Below, piece by piece: positions 8,148 through 17,570 of a stretch of DNA of 60,014 nt (its first letter is position 1; every line of letters starts with the position of its first letter). The DNA is taken from assembly GCA_017745595.1 (NCBI GenBank), contig WMBV01000009.1, positions 1 through 60,014 of the forward strand. The letters are read 5' to 3'. Below the pieces are notes generated by a model. The model had not been told where the DNA came from. It saw nothing but the letters and a program-made list of their open reading frames with translations, and ran no database searches. The position numbers and the translations under genes are program-made. Source of the DNA: Bordetella petrii. GTDB taxonomy: Bacteria; Pseudomonadota; Gammaproteobacteria; Burkholderiales; Burkholderiaceae_B.

Positions 8148-8375
8148 TCAGAGCGCCTGCAGCCGCTTGATCTGGGCCTTGTTCAGGCGCCGGGCTTCCT
8201 CTTCCGCGTACTCTTCTTCGTCCGGCTCGTATGAACCTTCATAAAGGCAGCTGCTGCGGTTCCAGGTGCACGCATTGAGCAGGCTAGTGGACTTTCCAGG
8301 GCCGCTGGAACACCCCGCGGCAAGGGCAACAAGAAACAGGGTTACGCCACAGCGCAAGAAGGTTGGTATCGACAT
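8148..8375 (-). CDS. Small lipoprotein, BcpO-like, downstream of cdiI
   Basis: 75 residues from the ATG at 8375, preceded by a GGGGAAAG site. A short signal peptide ends in the lipobox LAAGC, so Cys at about residue 22 would be lipidated. The mature part contains two further cysteines (ACTWNRSSCLYEG) and an acidic, charged helix ending EEARRLNKAQIKRL. This CxxNRxxCxYEGxY pattern resembles small lipoproteins I recall beside Burkholderia-type CDI (bcp) loci, where the lipoprotein gene bcpO follows the immunity gene. It lies on the same strand, 153 bases downstream of the immunity gene. The BcpO assignment is inference from memory and position; the lipoprotein call is secure. Confidence 0.7.
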   Translation of the reverse strand: MSIPTFLRCGVTLFLVALAAGCSSGPGKSTSLLNACTWNRSSCLYEGSYEPDEEEYAEEEARRLNKAQIKRLQAL

Positions 8376-8528
8376 CTTTCCCCAGCTGTACAGAAATACT
8401 GTGGCCATTGTGTGGGAGGAAGCGCGAGAGCGCAATGCGCGTGGGTCCTGGGCGCAACACAGGGATAGCGAGCGGGGGAGCGGCGCTCGATGGCCGCGGG
8501 GTTCGTGCATAGAGAAGGCAATTACTAG

Positions 8529-8873
8529 CTACTCAGGAAAACGATAATCTTCCGGAATTTCGGGCCACTCCCCTGATCGCAATAATGTTTCGATATCATC
8601 GACCAGCGAATTAAAAATGGTGGAAAGACTGATAGCATGCACACGGATATGTATCAAAGCTGCCTGCATGGCCACCTCATCATTACTCTCACGAGCAAGG
8701 TGAATTCTCTCCGTCAACTGAAAAATCAATTCAAAGAGACGCCCTATTCTGGCATCCGCATTATCGTTGTAATCAATAGTTAGCTTTTTATCGTCAAAGC
8801 CATCGGGACATTTCAAGCAAAACTCATCCCGAAGGACATCCTTGATATCTTCAAAAAAATCAGTTTTATTCAT
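8529..8873 (-). CDS. cdiI: Probable CDI immunity protein
   Basis: 114 residues, acidic, predicted mostly alpha-helical, with no recognised domain. Its ATG overlaps the stop codon of cdiA in an ATGA quartet (8870-8873), the normal position of a contact-dependent inhibition immunity gene. By eye the gene is AT-rich compared with cdiA upstream, typical of toxin-immunity cassettes that move as a unit with the CdiA C-terminus. An acidic immunity protein fits a basic nuclease partner. Function is inferred from position, composition and length only. Confidence 0.75.
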   Translation of the reverse strand: MNKTDFFEDIKDVLRDEFCLKCPDGFDDKKLTIDYNDNADARIGRLFELIFQLTERIHLARESNDEVAMQAALIHIRVHAISLSTIFNSLVDDIETLLRSGEWPEIPEDYRFPE

Positions 8874-11800
8874 TTCGGTAACTTTCTCTCTTCTGCCAAG
8901 GCTTTTCTTGTTTTCTCAGCATTGATCGAGCCATCCAAATTCAGAACGGCCTTTGCTTTTCCATTCTCATAGAACACTTCTATATGGTTCTTATGCATCG
9001 CATCCAAATAGAATTTATCGCCCTTGAATATGTGCTCACCAATAGCGCCTTTGGCCTGATAAACACTTTGCCCTTGATAGATCTGTCTCGTCTTCTGAGA
9101 TCCGGCTCCGATTTGGGTGCCGAACCCCGGCTGCCGCATCAGTTCGGACATATTTCCCACACTGCCGGCATTGGGCTGGTACTTCCCTTTGACGACACCA
9201 ACCGCAGCGGCCCCAACTGCCGCCAACTGCCCCGCAGCCTCTGACGTAAGACCATACTTTTCCTGCAGCTGCGCGGCAATCTCTGTATTCAGCGCCACGC
9301 CTATGGCTTCCTGATGCTGATACAGATAGATCGCCAAGTCCGCTTTCAAGTCGGCCGGAATATCCAGCCCAAGAGCGGCGTCAAGCTCTTTCCGGTAGTC
9401 CGTCACCCCCTCGACAAAGTCGCCATACTGCGCACGGCACGCTGCCGGATCTTGCGCGCATAGCGCAATCATCTTCTCCTGATTCTCGACGCTCAGATCC
9501 CGGTACTTCTGCTGAATCTCATCGCAAGTACCCAGCGTGCGGCACGTGCTGGCCTCGGCGGCAAAGAATTTCAGCTCGCCCAGCGACAGCGCATTGTTGG
9601 CCAGTTCCGTTGCCGCCGACGAGGCGCTGGTTGCTGCATCCATGGCCAGACCGGTAGCCGTACCTGCCACGATGCTCTGGATCAGATTGCTGCGCGCCTC
9701 TTTTTCTTGCGCAGACAGATCATCACCGGCGACGCTCGCAAGCAGAGTCGCCAGCACTGAGCTTGCCCCGGCTCCCAACGCGCCTGCCCCGCAGCTTGCG
9801 CCACCTCCTGCCGCCCCCGCGCAACCGACGATGGCATGCAGCGCGGCCCGCGCCGCCTCGGCGTTGGCGCCCGATCCCATTCCATCCGCGATGCGCTTGA
9901 CCTCGGTGGCCGCCAGCCCCTGCAGATAGTTCACCACCGCGGCTTGCACGAACTCGCCCGCCGCACCCGTCACGTTGCCGCCGGCCGCGCCCATCACCGC
10001 CGTCATCCAGCGGCGATAGCTGCCACCCGGCCCCCACTCCTGTTTCAACCGCTCTGCTTCGGCCTGGGCCTGGCCACGTTCCGCCTTCGACAGATTGGCG
10101 TCATTCGCTCGATCCTCCAGCGCGTCGATGTCCTTGGCCCGATTCGTCAGAAACTGCCCCAGTTGCCGGTTCGCCTCGGACACGATCTCGAAGCCCGCCT
10201 CGATCTGCTCCTTGTCGAAGATCGGATCCAGGGCGTTCAGCGTATCGCTCGTGTCCCGGTTCACCGACGCCACGGCCTGGTCGGCCGTCTGTCCTGTCAG
10301 CGCTTGCTGGCCGGCCTCGTCGCGGATCTCGATCGATCCGCCGCTGATGGCGCTGTGCGTGGTCGAGCTGGCGTCTCCGCTGGCCGCGGCTACCACCGGC
10401 ATGTTCACGCTCAGCCCCCCGCCGGTGCTGGGCACCGAGGTCCCATGCTCCTTGCTGGCTCCGCCCGCGACTTCGTTGTCTTTGGTGGTGCCCAGGTCGT
10501 CGCCGCCGCCGAACCCCATGCCGCCGCCCACCGCGATCTGGCTGGCGCTGTAGTCGGCCCGGTTCTCGATGTCGCGCACTGTCAGCGTGCCCGTCGACAG
10601 GCTGTTCAGCGCATCGGCCACCGCCTGCTGGCTGCTGGCGATCACCCCGCCCACCAGCGTCGTGTTCTCGCCCACCTTCACCTGGAACCCGCCGTCGCCG
10701 GCCCACAGGCCCGCCTGCTGGGTCACCGAGTCGTACTCGCTGCGCATCTTGCCCGCGCCGGCGTTGGCCGACACCGACCCGCCCACGCAGCCCGTCACGC
10801 AGGCCGAGGCGCCAAAGCCGACGCTGGTCTGCTTGCTGTCGTAGCGGCTGCTGTCTTGCAGGCTTTGCACCAGCAGGTCGCCGCCGACATCGGCCACGAT
10901 CCGCTCGGCCTTGCCCGCCGCGCCGACCAGCGAGGTGTCGCCGCCCGACTGCAGAGCCAGCGTATTGCCGGCCGTGACGGCGCTGGAAGTCCACGTGGTG
11001 TCTTTGCCATCGGCCTTGCCACGCGAGGCCGACACACCGGCTTCCACCATAATGCCGGCGCCGCCTGCCCCCAGGGTGATGCCGACGCCGATGCTGGCCC
11101 CGCTGCTCTTGCTGTCGGTCTTCTGCGACGCGCTGTTTTTGGCTGCTTGCAGCAGGATGTCGCCTTCGGCCTGCAGCACGGCGTTGTTGCCCGCCGACAG
11201 GCCCGAGCCGGTGACGGTGATGCCGGATGCCTGGCCACCGCCTTGTGCCACGATGGCAAGGTCGCGGCCGGCGGCCACGGTGGAACCCATGGCCATGGAC
11301 GAATCGCGCTCGGTGGTGCTGCTGCTCTTGCTGGTGCCCAGGCTGATCTTGATGCTGGCGCCGCCGGCGGCGGCCGGGTCTTTCATGACCGCGTCATAGG
11401 CATTGGCGGCGGCCAGCGCAGTGGTGGCGCCCGCCAGCCCCTGCATGACCGCATTGTCGGTCTTGCCGGCGGCTTCGCCCATGCGCTGGGCAGTCTGCAT
11501 GGCGCTGACCAGCGGCGTGCCGGCCGTCACCGTCAGGCCGGTCTGCTTGATTTCGTGGAACTCGCGTTGCCACGTCGTGTCGGCGACCGAAGCGATGTCC
11601 ACGTCGCGCCCGATCAGCGTCACGTCGCCCTGGCGAGCCAGCACATTGCTGCCCGCCACCTTCAGCGAGTTGCCGGCCTGTGCCAGCACATCGCCCTCGA
11701 CGCTGCCCACGGTGCTGGCCGTGTGGAACATGCGCTGGCCGTCCAGGCTGTCGGTCTGCTCGTACTTGCCGTAGCTGATGCCGCCCAGGGCGCCGAACCC

Positions 11801-14800
11801 GGATTTCTTGATCTTCTCGTACTGGTAGTCGTCGGCCGTATTGCGGCCGGCCACGATGTTGATGTCGCGGTCGGCCGAGATCACCAGGTCTTGCTGCGCA
11901 GAGACGTTGGAGTTCGCCACGTTGACGTCGCGCCCCGCCATCAACAGCGCGGTGTCGCCTGTCAGCGTGCTGCCCTGGGCCTGGGTCCAGTCGGTGGACT
12001 TGATGGTGTGCTTGCTTCGGCTGGACATGAAGCCGCGGGATTTGTAGTAGAGCTCGTCGCGCGCATAGCCGCTGGCTTCGCCGGCGCTGACCGTAATGTC
12101 GCGGCCGGCGGCCGCGGCCAGTTGGCCGCCGGCAGTCACGTCGGCGGCCCGGGCTTTGATGTCCTGGCCGGCGATCAGCGCCACGTCGCCACCGGCGGCG
12201 ATGGCCGAGCCGATCTCCGACGACACTTGCACCGCAGAGTTGTTGCGCTTGCCGTACACGTATGCTTCGCTGCGGCTTTGCGTGACCGTACCCAGGTCGA
12301 TGTCGCGGCCGGCCTGCAGGCGCGCGTCACCCTGTATGGCCAGCTCGGCGGCCGTCAGGCGCAGGTCGCGCCCGGCGGCCATGTCCAGGCTGCCGGCATC
12401 GATCTGCGACAGCCCGCCCAGGCTCGTGCCCGCAGTCTGGCCATGGTCAAAAGCAGTAGTGGTAGACGTCAGCGCGATGTCGCGTCCCGCCTGCAACACC
12501 ACCGTGTCCCCCTTGATCAGGGCGGCGGTATTGCCCAGGTCTTGCCGGGCGCTCAGATCCACCTGGGCGGCCTGGATGCGGCCCCCTGCCTGGTTGGCGA
12601 TATTGCCGGCCGTGATCACGACCGCGTCGCGCGCGCCTACGGTGCCGGAATTGCCGACATCGCCGCTGGCGTTCAGGCTGACATCGCGCCCGGCCATCAA
12701 GGTACCGTCGCCTTGCAGGTCGCCCTCGCGCACCAGCAGGTACACCTGGGGCACCAGCACGTCTTCGGTGGTGCCGTCGGGCAAGGTGACAGTCTGCGTT
12801 ACCAGCCACACCAGGTCGCCGGTCAACCGGCGCTGTTGCTCATCGGTCAGCGCCACGCCCAGCTGCAGGCCGTGCTGCGCGGCGAACCGCGCGCCGGCTT
12901 CCATCAATGCCCGGTACTGCGCCCCCGCATCGGCGTAGTTTTCCAGGAAGCGCTGCCCGCTGGCGGCGAGTATCTGGTCGGATACCAGTCTCTGTTCAAA
13001 GAATCCGTCGCCCAGGCGCCTGGGCTGGGTGATGTCCGCCAGCCCGCCGGCCTGGCGCAGCAGGTCCAGCAGGTAGTCGCTGGATACCGAGGGCCGCTGG
13101 CCGGTGAATTGCGTATCGGTCGTCACCACATAGGGCGCGTCGGCCGTGCGGTCCACCACGAAGAGCTGGCTGTCCGGGATCTGCGCGGGCGAGCTTATCG
13201 TTCGCACTTCGCCGCCGGGCAGGGGCAGGCTGTCGATGTCCAGGGGCGGCAGCGCCGCTCCGATGGTGCCTTCGCCGGAGACCGCCTGGTTGCCGCCCGC
13301 GCTGGCTACCGCCAGTTCAATGGGCGCGGTCGACACCGCGCCGGTGTACGGCATGGGTTTGTCGTACTTGCGGTCGTCGTCTTTCTCGTAGGTGCGCGTG
13401 GCGGTGCCGGTCTGCGTGATGCTGCGCTCGCCCGTGGCGCCCAGGTTCTGGATGTCCGGCCCGTCGATAGTCAGCGTGCCGCCCGCGGCGATCTGGCTTT
13501 TGTCGTTGATGACGCTGCCCGCCAGGGTGGCGTTGCCGCCCACCAGGATCTTGCCCGGGTCGGTAGACACCGTACGGCTTTCCGTGACGGTCTCATCGAC
13601 GCGATAGATGGTGATGTTCTTCTCCAGGCGGCTCTCGAAATCGGTATTGAAGGCGGAGATGCGCTCGTTCAACGCGATATACGGTGCCCGATAGGCCGCC
13701 AGTTCCTCGTTATAGAGAGCCAATGCGGCGCGGTACGCGGCCCACTTGGCCGGCGTCTCCGGCGGTTCCGGCTCGGCCGGCGGCGTGGGAAGATCATCCG
13801 CCGCGGGCGGCTCTACGCCGAACACGCTCCATATCCGCGCGCTGCGCGGATAAAAGTACTGGGCGGGTTGCGTGCCGCACTCGTCATAACCGGCATCGCC
13901 GCCCGGCCCCGTACATACATACTGTTCGGGCTGATACGCGGGCCAGATGGGCGCCGTCTTGCCGCGCACCCCTTGCTTGAGCAGGGCGTAATCAAAGGGC
14001 GGGCCATATTGCGATTCGGGATACGTGGACGACGGCATGAGCATGCGCCGCTTCTGGTTGTCTCCCAGCCAATCCGGGTCTTTACTGCACATAGGAGTGA
14101 CCAGATCGCACAGCCAGGTGGTGGCGCCGTCGTACATGTCGGTACTGCCTTCGGGGCGGTAGTACACCTTGGGCGCGACGCTGACCTGCACCCGCTCGCT
14201 GGCGAAATCCGGGTTCAGGTTCTGGATCGAGGCGGCCGATAGCGTGGCATTTCCCGCGACTTCGATGGTGGCCCCGGCATTGACCAGGCTGCCGGCCTGG
14301 CCCGTTGCGCGGCCATCGGCGTCCAGCGTGCCGCCCAGGCGCAAGTCGCCTGCCGCGTAGATCAGGGCATGGTCGCGGTTTTCCAGCGCGCCCACCCCCA
14401 GGTCCATATCGTTGCGCGCCGCGATCACTCCCGCGCCATCGGCTCCTGCTTCGTTAGTCAACGTATCGGCCTGGATGGCGAGGTCGCCGCCATAGATGCG
14501 GCCCGTGTTGACGACGCCTGACGCCGCGATGCGCGTAACGTCGCCATCGATGAGGCCGGCATTGCGCAAGGTCTGCCCGATATTCAAGGCATTGACGCGG
14601 CCTGCCACCAGCTCGCCGCTTGCGCCATTGAACAGATCGCCGGCGTGGATATTCAGGTCGCGGACCGCCGAGACCCGCCCCAGGTTTTCCAGTGTGGTAC
14701 CCACCGTCAATCGCAGGTCGCGGCCGGCGGCCAACGTGCCGTCTTGCACGAAGGCCCCGGCAACGGCCAGATCCAGATCATGGGCGGCGACGATGCCGTC

Positions 14801-17536
14801 GCGATTCAATACCGCGCCCGCCTGCAACATGGCATTGCCCTTGGCATCAATGGTGCCGCCGGTGTTGTCCAGCGTGTCGGCAATGAAAATGGACGCGTTG
14901 TTGCCCGCGGCCACCGCGCCCGCCTGGTTGGCCAGGTTTTGCGCCCGTATGGACACATCGTGGCCATACAGCTGCGCATTGCGCGTATCCAGGTTGCCGT
15001 CGGCCTCCAATGCCAGCTTGCCTTGCGCGGACAACGTGGCATCCGCCAGGTCCAGTTGGCCGGCAGCCAGCGACAGGTCATTGCCCGCCAGCGCGGCGCC
15101 ACTCTGGACGATGTAGTCCGCCCGCAGGCTCAGGCTGCCCGGTTGGACCAGATAACCGTCGGCGTCGACGCCAGCCGCCAACTGACCCGCGTTGCGCAAC
15201 GTCGTGCCGGCGGAGGCACGCAGGTCGCCTTCGGTCAATGCCGTTCCAGTGTTGCTTAGCTCGGTGCCCGCTGCCAGCGTCGCGCCGGCAGCCCCCGATA
15301 CCACGCCGGCGTTCGCCAGCGCCGCGCCTGCCTCCAGCTTCAGTTGGCCAGCCGCCTGCAGGCGGCCGGTGTCGGCCACCGAAAGGTCACCGGCCGCCGT
15401 GGCATGCAGGCTGCCTTCTCGAGTCATGGCGACACCGCTCAGGCGTACATCCCGCCCGGCCTGCAATCGCATAGACTGGCCCGCGGCCAGGATGCCCGCC
15501 GCGTCCAGGTCGCGGCCGGCCGCCGCCTGCAGCACGCCCTCGGCCTGGGCCACGGCTTGCGCGCCCAGCCGCAGGTCGCCATGACGAGCACTAAGAGATA
15601 GGTCTCGTTGCAGCGCGGCGGCGGTGCCGTCCAGCGTCAGATCGCGGGCGGCGCTCAGCGCCAGCGACTGGCCGGCCAGCGCGCGGCCGGCCACATTCAT
15701 GTCGCCGTCGGCTTGCGCCGACAGGTCCTGGCCGGCCTGCATCAGGCCATCGGCGCTTACTGTCAGGTGGTGCGATGACAAGGCTAGCGTGCCATCGGTG
15801 GCGATCGACCCGCCAACCCACGTGTCACCCGTCGCGGCCACGACCAGGCCATCGATGGCCGTGATCGCGCCATTCACGCGCACATCCTGCGCGGCCGACA
15901 GGGTAGCCACGCCGGCCGCTTGCACTCGGGCGGCCTGCCCCGTGGCGATGTCTCGTCCACTGGCGATGAGCAGATTGCCTGTTCCGGTGTCGCCCAGCAC
16001 CGCGACCAGGCCATCGATATGAACGCCTTCACGCGCATCGAGCGTCACCGTGTCGTCGGCGGCGACAATGCCATTCAAGGAAAGATCATGGGCGCGCGCG
16101 CTAAGCGTTTCCGCCGCTTGTGCGCGGCCTTGTTCACCCACCGCCAATAGGCCGCCCGCCTGCAGGCTCAGGCTGCCCTGCACGGCCGTGGCGATACCGT
16201 CGATACGCAAATCGCCGGCCGCCGTGATAGCCGCTGGCGAGCCGGCGGTGACCACACCATCCCCGGCCACGGCCAGATCCCGGCCGGCGCTCAAGTGCAG
16301 CGCGCCACCGTTGGCCGCGGCGGTTTCCGCCGTTCCCGCCGTACCTGCCACGCGCACGTCGCGCGCGGCGGCCAGGACCAGATTCTGGCTGCCCTGGGCC
16401 AGGGCACCCTGTCGCACGGCCAGGTCAGTGCCAGCCCGCGCCTGCAACGTGCGATTGGCGACCAGGGTGCCGGCCAGATCGATTGCGCCGGCAGCGAGCA
16501 AGGCAATGTCGCGTTCGCCGATGATCGTGCCTTGCGACGACAGGCCTGCGCCGGCCGTCATGTCGATATCCTGGCCCGCACGCACCTGGCTGCCCGCGGA
16601 CAAGACCAGGTTCGAGCCGCTGTGCAAAGTAGCGGCGCCGCCCGACTGCAGGCTGGCGGCGGGCAGGATGCTCAGGTCGCCCGCGGCGTTAAGGTACAGG
16701 TCGCCCGTCATCGCCACCAGGTTGGTGCCGATGTTCACCCCTACGCCGGCCTCGGTGCCGACCAGGCGAATGCTGTTGGCGTACATGCCGCCCAGCGCCG
16801 CCGTGTCCAGCGCGAAAGCCGGCGCGCCGCCCAGCGCATCGCCGGCCGCCACGGCGCCGCTGGCATAGTCCACACGGCTGGCGCCCGCCACGATGTTCAG
16901 CTTGTCGGCCCATACCCCCGCATTGATCTCCAGCGAACGCGCCAACAGGTCCACCTGCGATACCTGCGCGCCGTACAGGCCCTCGCCCTCGATGCGCAAA
17001 TGGCCCGTGGCAACGTCGAAGCCCATGCTGCCATCCGCGCCCACCCGCGGCTGGCCGGTGGTCAGCGTGGCGCGATGGGCGTTCAGAAAGCCGCAGCCGT
17101 CGCACGTAATGCCGGCCGGGTTGGCCACAATGACGTTGGCCCGGTGTCCGGCCACTTCCAGCGTGCCCAGCAAGTGCGAGGGGTTGCCGGCCGTGACCTG
17201 GTTCAGAATGGTGGCGGCGCGCTGGTTGCCCAGCATCGGGTTGCCGGCGATCTGCCCCGCCAGTTGCGTCTGGCTGGCGCCGCCGCTGTTGTTCAGCACC
17301 ACGCCCGACGGCCCCACGTTGAACTGGATGTAGCGGTTGTTCGACACGCCGCCGGCCGAAGGCGGCGCGATGTTCACCACCGGCACACCGTTGCTGACGC
17401 CCACCACGGGCCTGGCCCCGGGCGCGGTCTTGTCTACCGAAATCGGCAGCGTCTGCGCCAGCGCGGGCGTCCAGACCTGCGTAATCAGAACCACCCAGAC
17501 GGTAAGCAAACGGAATCGGACATCGGGCACACCCAT
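8870..17536 (-). CDS. cdiA: CdiA/FhaB-type two-partner secretion exoprotein with C-terminal toxin
   Basis: About 2888 residues from ATG 17536 (an in-frame GTG at 17548 is the alternative; neither has a clear ribosome-binding site). A signal peptide ending PALAQ precedes the TPS secretion domain (about 35-300), which contains GNPML and NPAGI motifs and a CDGCG pair. A long beta-helical stretch of AGRD- and QAGRDI-type haemagglutinin repeats follows to about residue 2200, interrupted near 1150-1330 by a proline- and tyrosine-rich non-repeat section. Near 2640 ELANNALSLGELK looks like a degenerate VENN pretoxin junction. The last ~90 residues form a separate module ending DGSINAEKTRKALAEER, with D-x2-H-x2-H-x-E at about 2845-2853. 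That resembles the colicin E3-type rRNase active site, so a 16S rRNA nuclease is a reasonable guess. CdiB upstream should export the protein. Confidence 0.9.
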   Translation of the reverse strand: MGVPDVRFRLLTVWVVLITQVWTPALAQTLPISVDKTAPGARPVVGVSNGVPVVNIAPPSAGGVSNNRYIQFNVGPSGVVLNNSGGASQTQLAGQIAGNPMLGNQRAATILNQVTAGNPSHLLGTLEVAGHRANVIVANPAGITCDGCGFLNAHRATLTTGQPRVGADGSMGFDVATGHLRIEGEGLYGAQVSQVDLLARSLEINAGVWADKLNIVAGASRVDYASGAVAAGDALGGAPAFALDTAALGGMYANSIRLVGTEAGVGVNIGTNLVAMTGDLYLNAAGDLSILPAASLQSGGAATLHSGSNLVLSAGSQVRAGQDIDMTAGAGLSSQGTIIGERDIALLAAGAIDLAGTLVANRTLQARAGTDLAVRQGALAQGSQNLVLAAARDVRVAGTAGTAETAAANGGALHLSAGRDLAVAGDGVVTAGSPAAITAAGDLRIDGIATAVQGSLSLQAGGLLAVGEQGRAQAAETLSARAHDLSLNGIVAADDTVTLDAREGVHIDGLVAVLGDTGTGNLLIASGRDIATGQAARVQAAGVATLSAAQDVRVNGAITAIDGLVVAATGDTWVGGSIATDGTLALSSHHLTVSADGLMQAGQDLSAQADGDMNVAGRALAGQSLALSAARDLTLDGTAAALQRDLSLSARHGDLRLGAQAVAQAEGVLQAAAGRDLDAAGILAAGQSMRLQAGRDVRLSGVAMTREGSLHATAAGDLSVADTGRLQAAGQLKLEAGAALANAGVVSGAAGATLAAGTELSNTGTALTEGDLRASAGTTLRNAGQLAAGVDADGYLVQPGSLSLRADYIVQSGAALAGNDLSLAAGQLDLADATLSAQGKLALEADGNLDTRNAQLYGHDVSIRAQNLANQAGAVAAGNNASIFIADTLDNTGGTIDAKGNAMLQAGAVLNRDGIVAAHDLDLAVAGAFVQDGTLAAGRDLRLTVGTTLENLGRVSAVRDLNIHAGDLFNGASGELVAGRVNALNIGQTLRNAGLIDGDVTRIAASGVVNTGRIYGGDLAIQADTLTNEAGADGAGVIAARNDMDLGVGALENRDHALIYAAGDLRLGGTLDADGRATGQAGSLVNAGATIEVAGNATLSAASIQNLNPDFASERVQVSVAPKVYYRPEGSTDMYDGATTWLCDLVTPMCSKDPDWLGDNQKRRMLMPSSTYPESQYGPPFDYALLKQGVRGKTAPIWPAYQPEQYVCTGPGGDAGYDECGTQPAQYFYPRSARIWSVFGVEPPAADDLPTPPAEPEPPETPAKWAAYRAALALYNEELAAYRAPYIALNERISAFNTDFESRLEKNITIYRVDETVTESRTVSTDPGKILVGGNATLAGSVINDKSQIAAGGTLTIDGPDIQNLGATGERSITQTGTATRTYEKDDDRKYDKPMPYTGAVSTAPIELAVASAGGNQAVSGEGTIGAALPPLDIDSLPLPGGEVRTISSPAQIPDSQLFVVDRTADAPYVVTTDTQFTGQRPSVSSDYLLDLLRQAGGLADITQPRRLGDGFFEQRLVSDQILAASGQRFLENYADAGAQYRALMEAGARFAAQHGLQLGVALTDEQQRRLTGDLVWLVTQTVTLPDGTTEDVLVPQVYLLVREGDLQGDGTLMAGRDVSLNASGDVGNSGTVGARDAVVITAGNIANQAGGRIQAAQVDLSARQDLGNTAALIKGDTVVLQAGRDIALTSTTTAFDHGQTAGTSLGGLSQIDAGSLDMAAGRDLRLTAAELAIQGDARLQAGRDIDLGTVTQSRSEAYVYGKRNNSAVQVSSEIGSAIAAGGDVALIAGQDIKARAADVTAGGQLAAAAGRDITVSAGEASGYARDELYYKSRGFMSSRSKHTIKSTDWTQAQGSTLTGDTALLMAGRDVNVANSNVSAQQDLVISADRDINIVAGRNTADDYQYEKIKKSGFGALGGISYGKYEQTDSLDGQRMFHTASTVGSVEGDVLAQAGNSLKVAGSNVLARQGDVTLIGRDVDIASVADTTWQREFHEIKQTGLTVTAGTPLVSAMQTAQRMGEAAGKTDNAVMQGLAGATTALAAANAYDAVMKDPAAAGGASIKISLGTSKSSSTTERDSSMAMGSTVAAGRDLAIVAQGGGQASGITVTGSGLSAGNNAVLQAEGDILLQAAKNSASQKTDSKSSGASIGVGITLGAGGAGIMVEAGVSASRGKADGKDTTWTSSAVTAGNTLALQSGGDTSLVGAAGKAERIVADVGGDLLVQSLQDSSRYDSKQTSVGFGASACVTGCVGGSVSANAGAGKMRSEYDSVTQQAGLWAGDGGFQVKVGENTTLVGGVIASSQQAVADALNSLSTGTLTVRDIENRADYSASQIAVGGGMGFGGGDDLGTTKDNEVAGGASKEHGTSVPSTGGGLSVNMPVVAAASGDASSTTHSAISGGSIEIRDEAGQQALTGQTADQAVASVNRDTSDTLNALDPIFDKEQIEAGFEIVSEANRQLGQFLTNRAKDIDALEDRANDANLSKAERGQAQAEAERLKQEWGPGGSYRRWMTAVMGAAGGNVTGAAGEFVQAAVVNYLQGLAATEVKRIADGMGSGANAEAARAALHAIVGCAGAAGGGASCGAGALGAGASSVLATLLASVAGDDLSAQEKEARSNLIQSIVAGTATGLAMDAATSASSAATELANNALSLGELKFFAAEASTCRTLGTCDEIQQKYRDLSVENQEKMIALCAQDPAACRAQYGDFVEGVTDYRKELDAALGLDIPADLKADLAIYLYQHQEAIGVALNTEIAAQLQEKYGLTSEAAGQLAAVGAAAVGVVKGKYQPNAGSVGNMSELMRQPGFGTQIGAGSQKTRQIYQGQSVYQAKGAIGEHIFKGDKFYLDAMHKNHIEVFYENGKAKAVLNLDGSINAEKTRKALAEERKLPK

Positions 17537-17570
17537 CAAGAAAAACACCGCGGCCGCCGGCCGCCGCGAC

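Noticed and set aside
9836-14242. Very long open frame (1468 codons) on the plus strand across cdiA
   Set aside because: It is antisense to the cdiA beta-helix repeats; high GC keeps the opposite frame open. The translation is Arg/His/Gly-rich with no domain, and the minus frame has full haemagglutinin-repeat structure.
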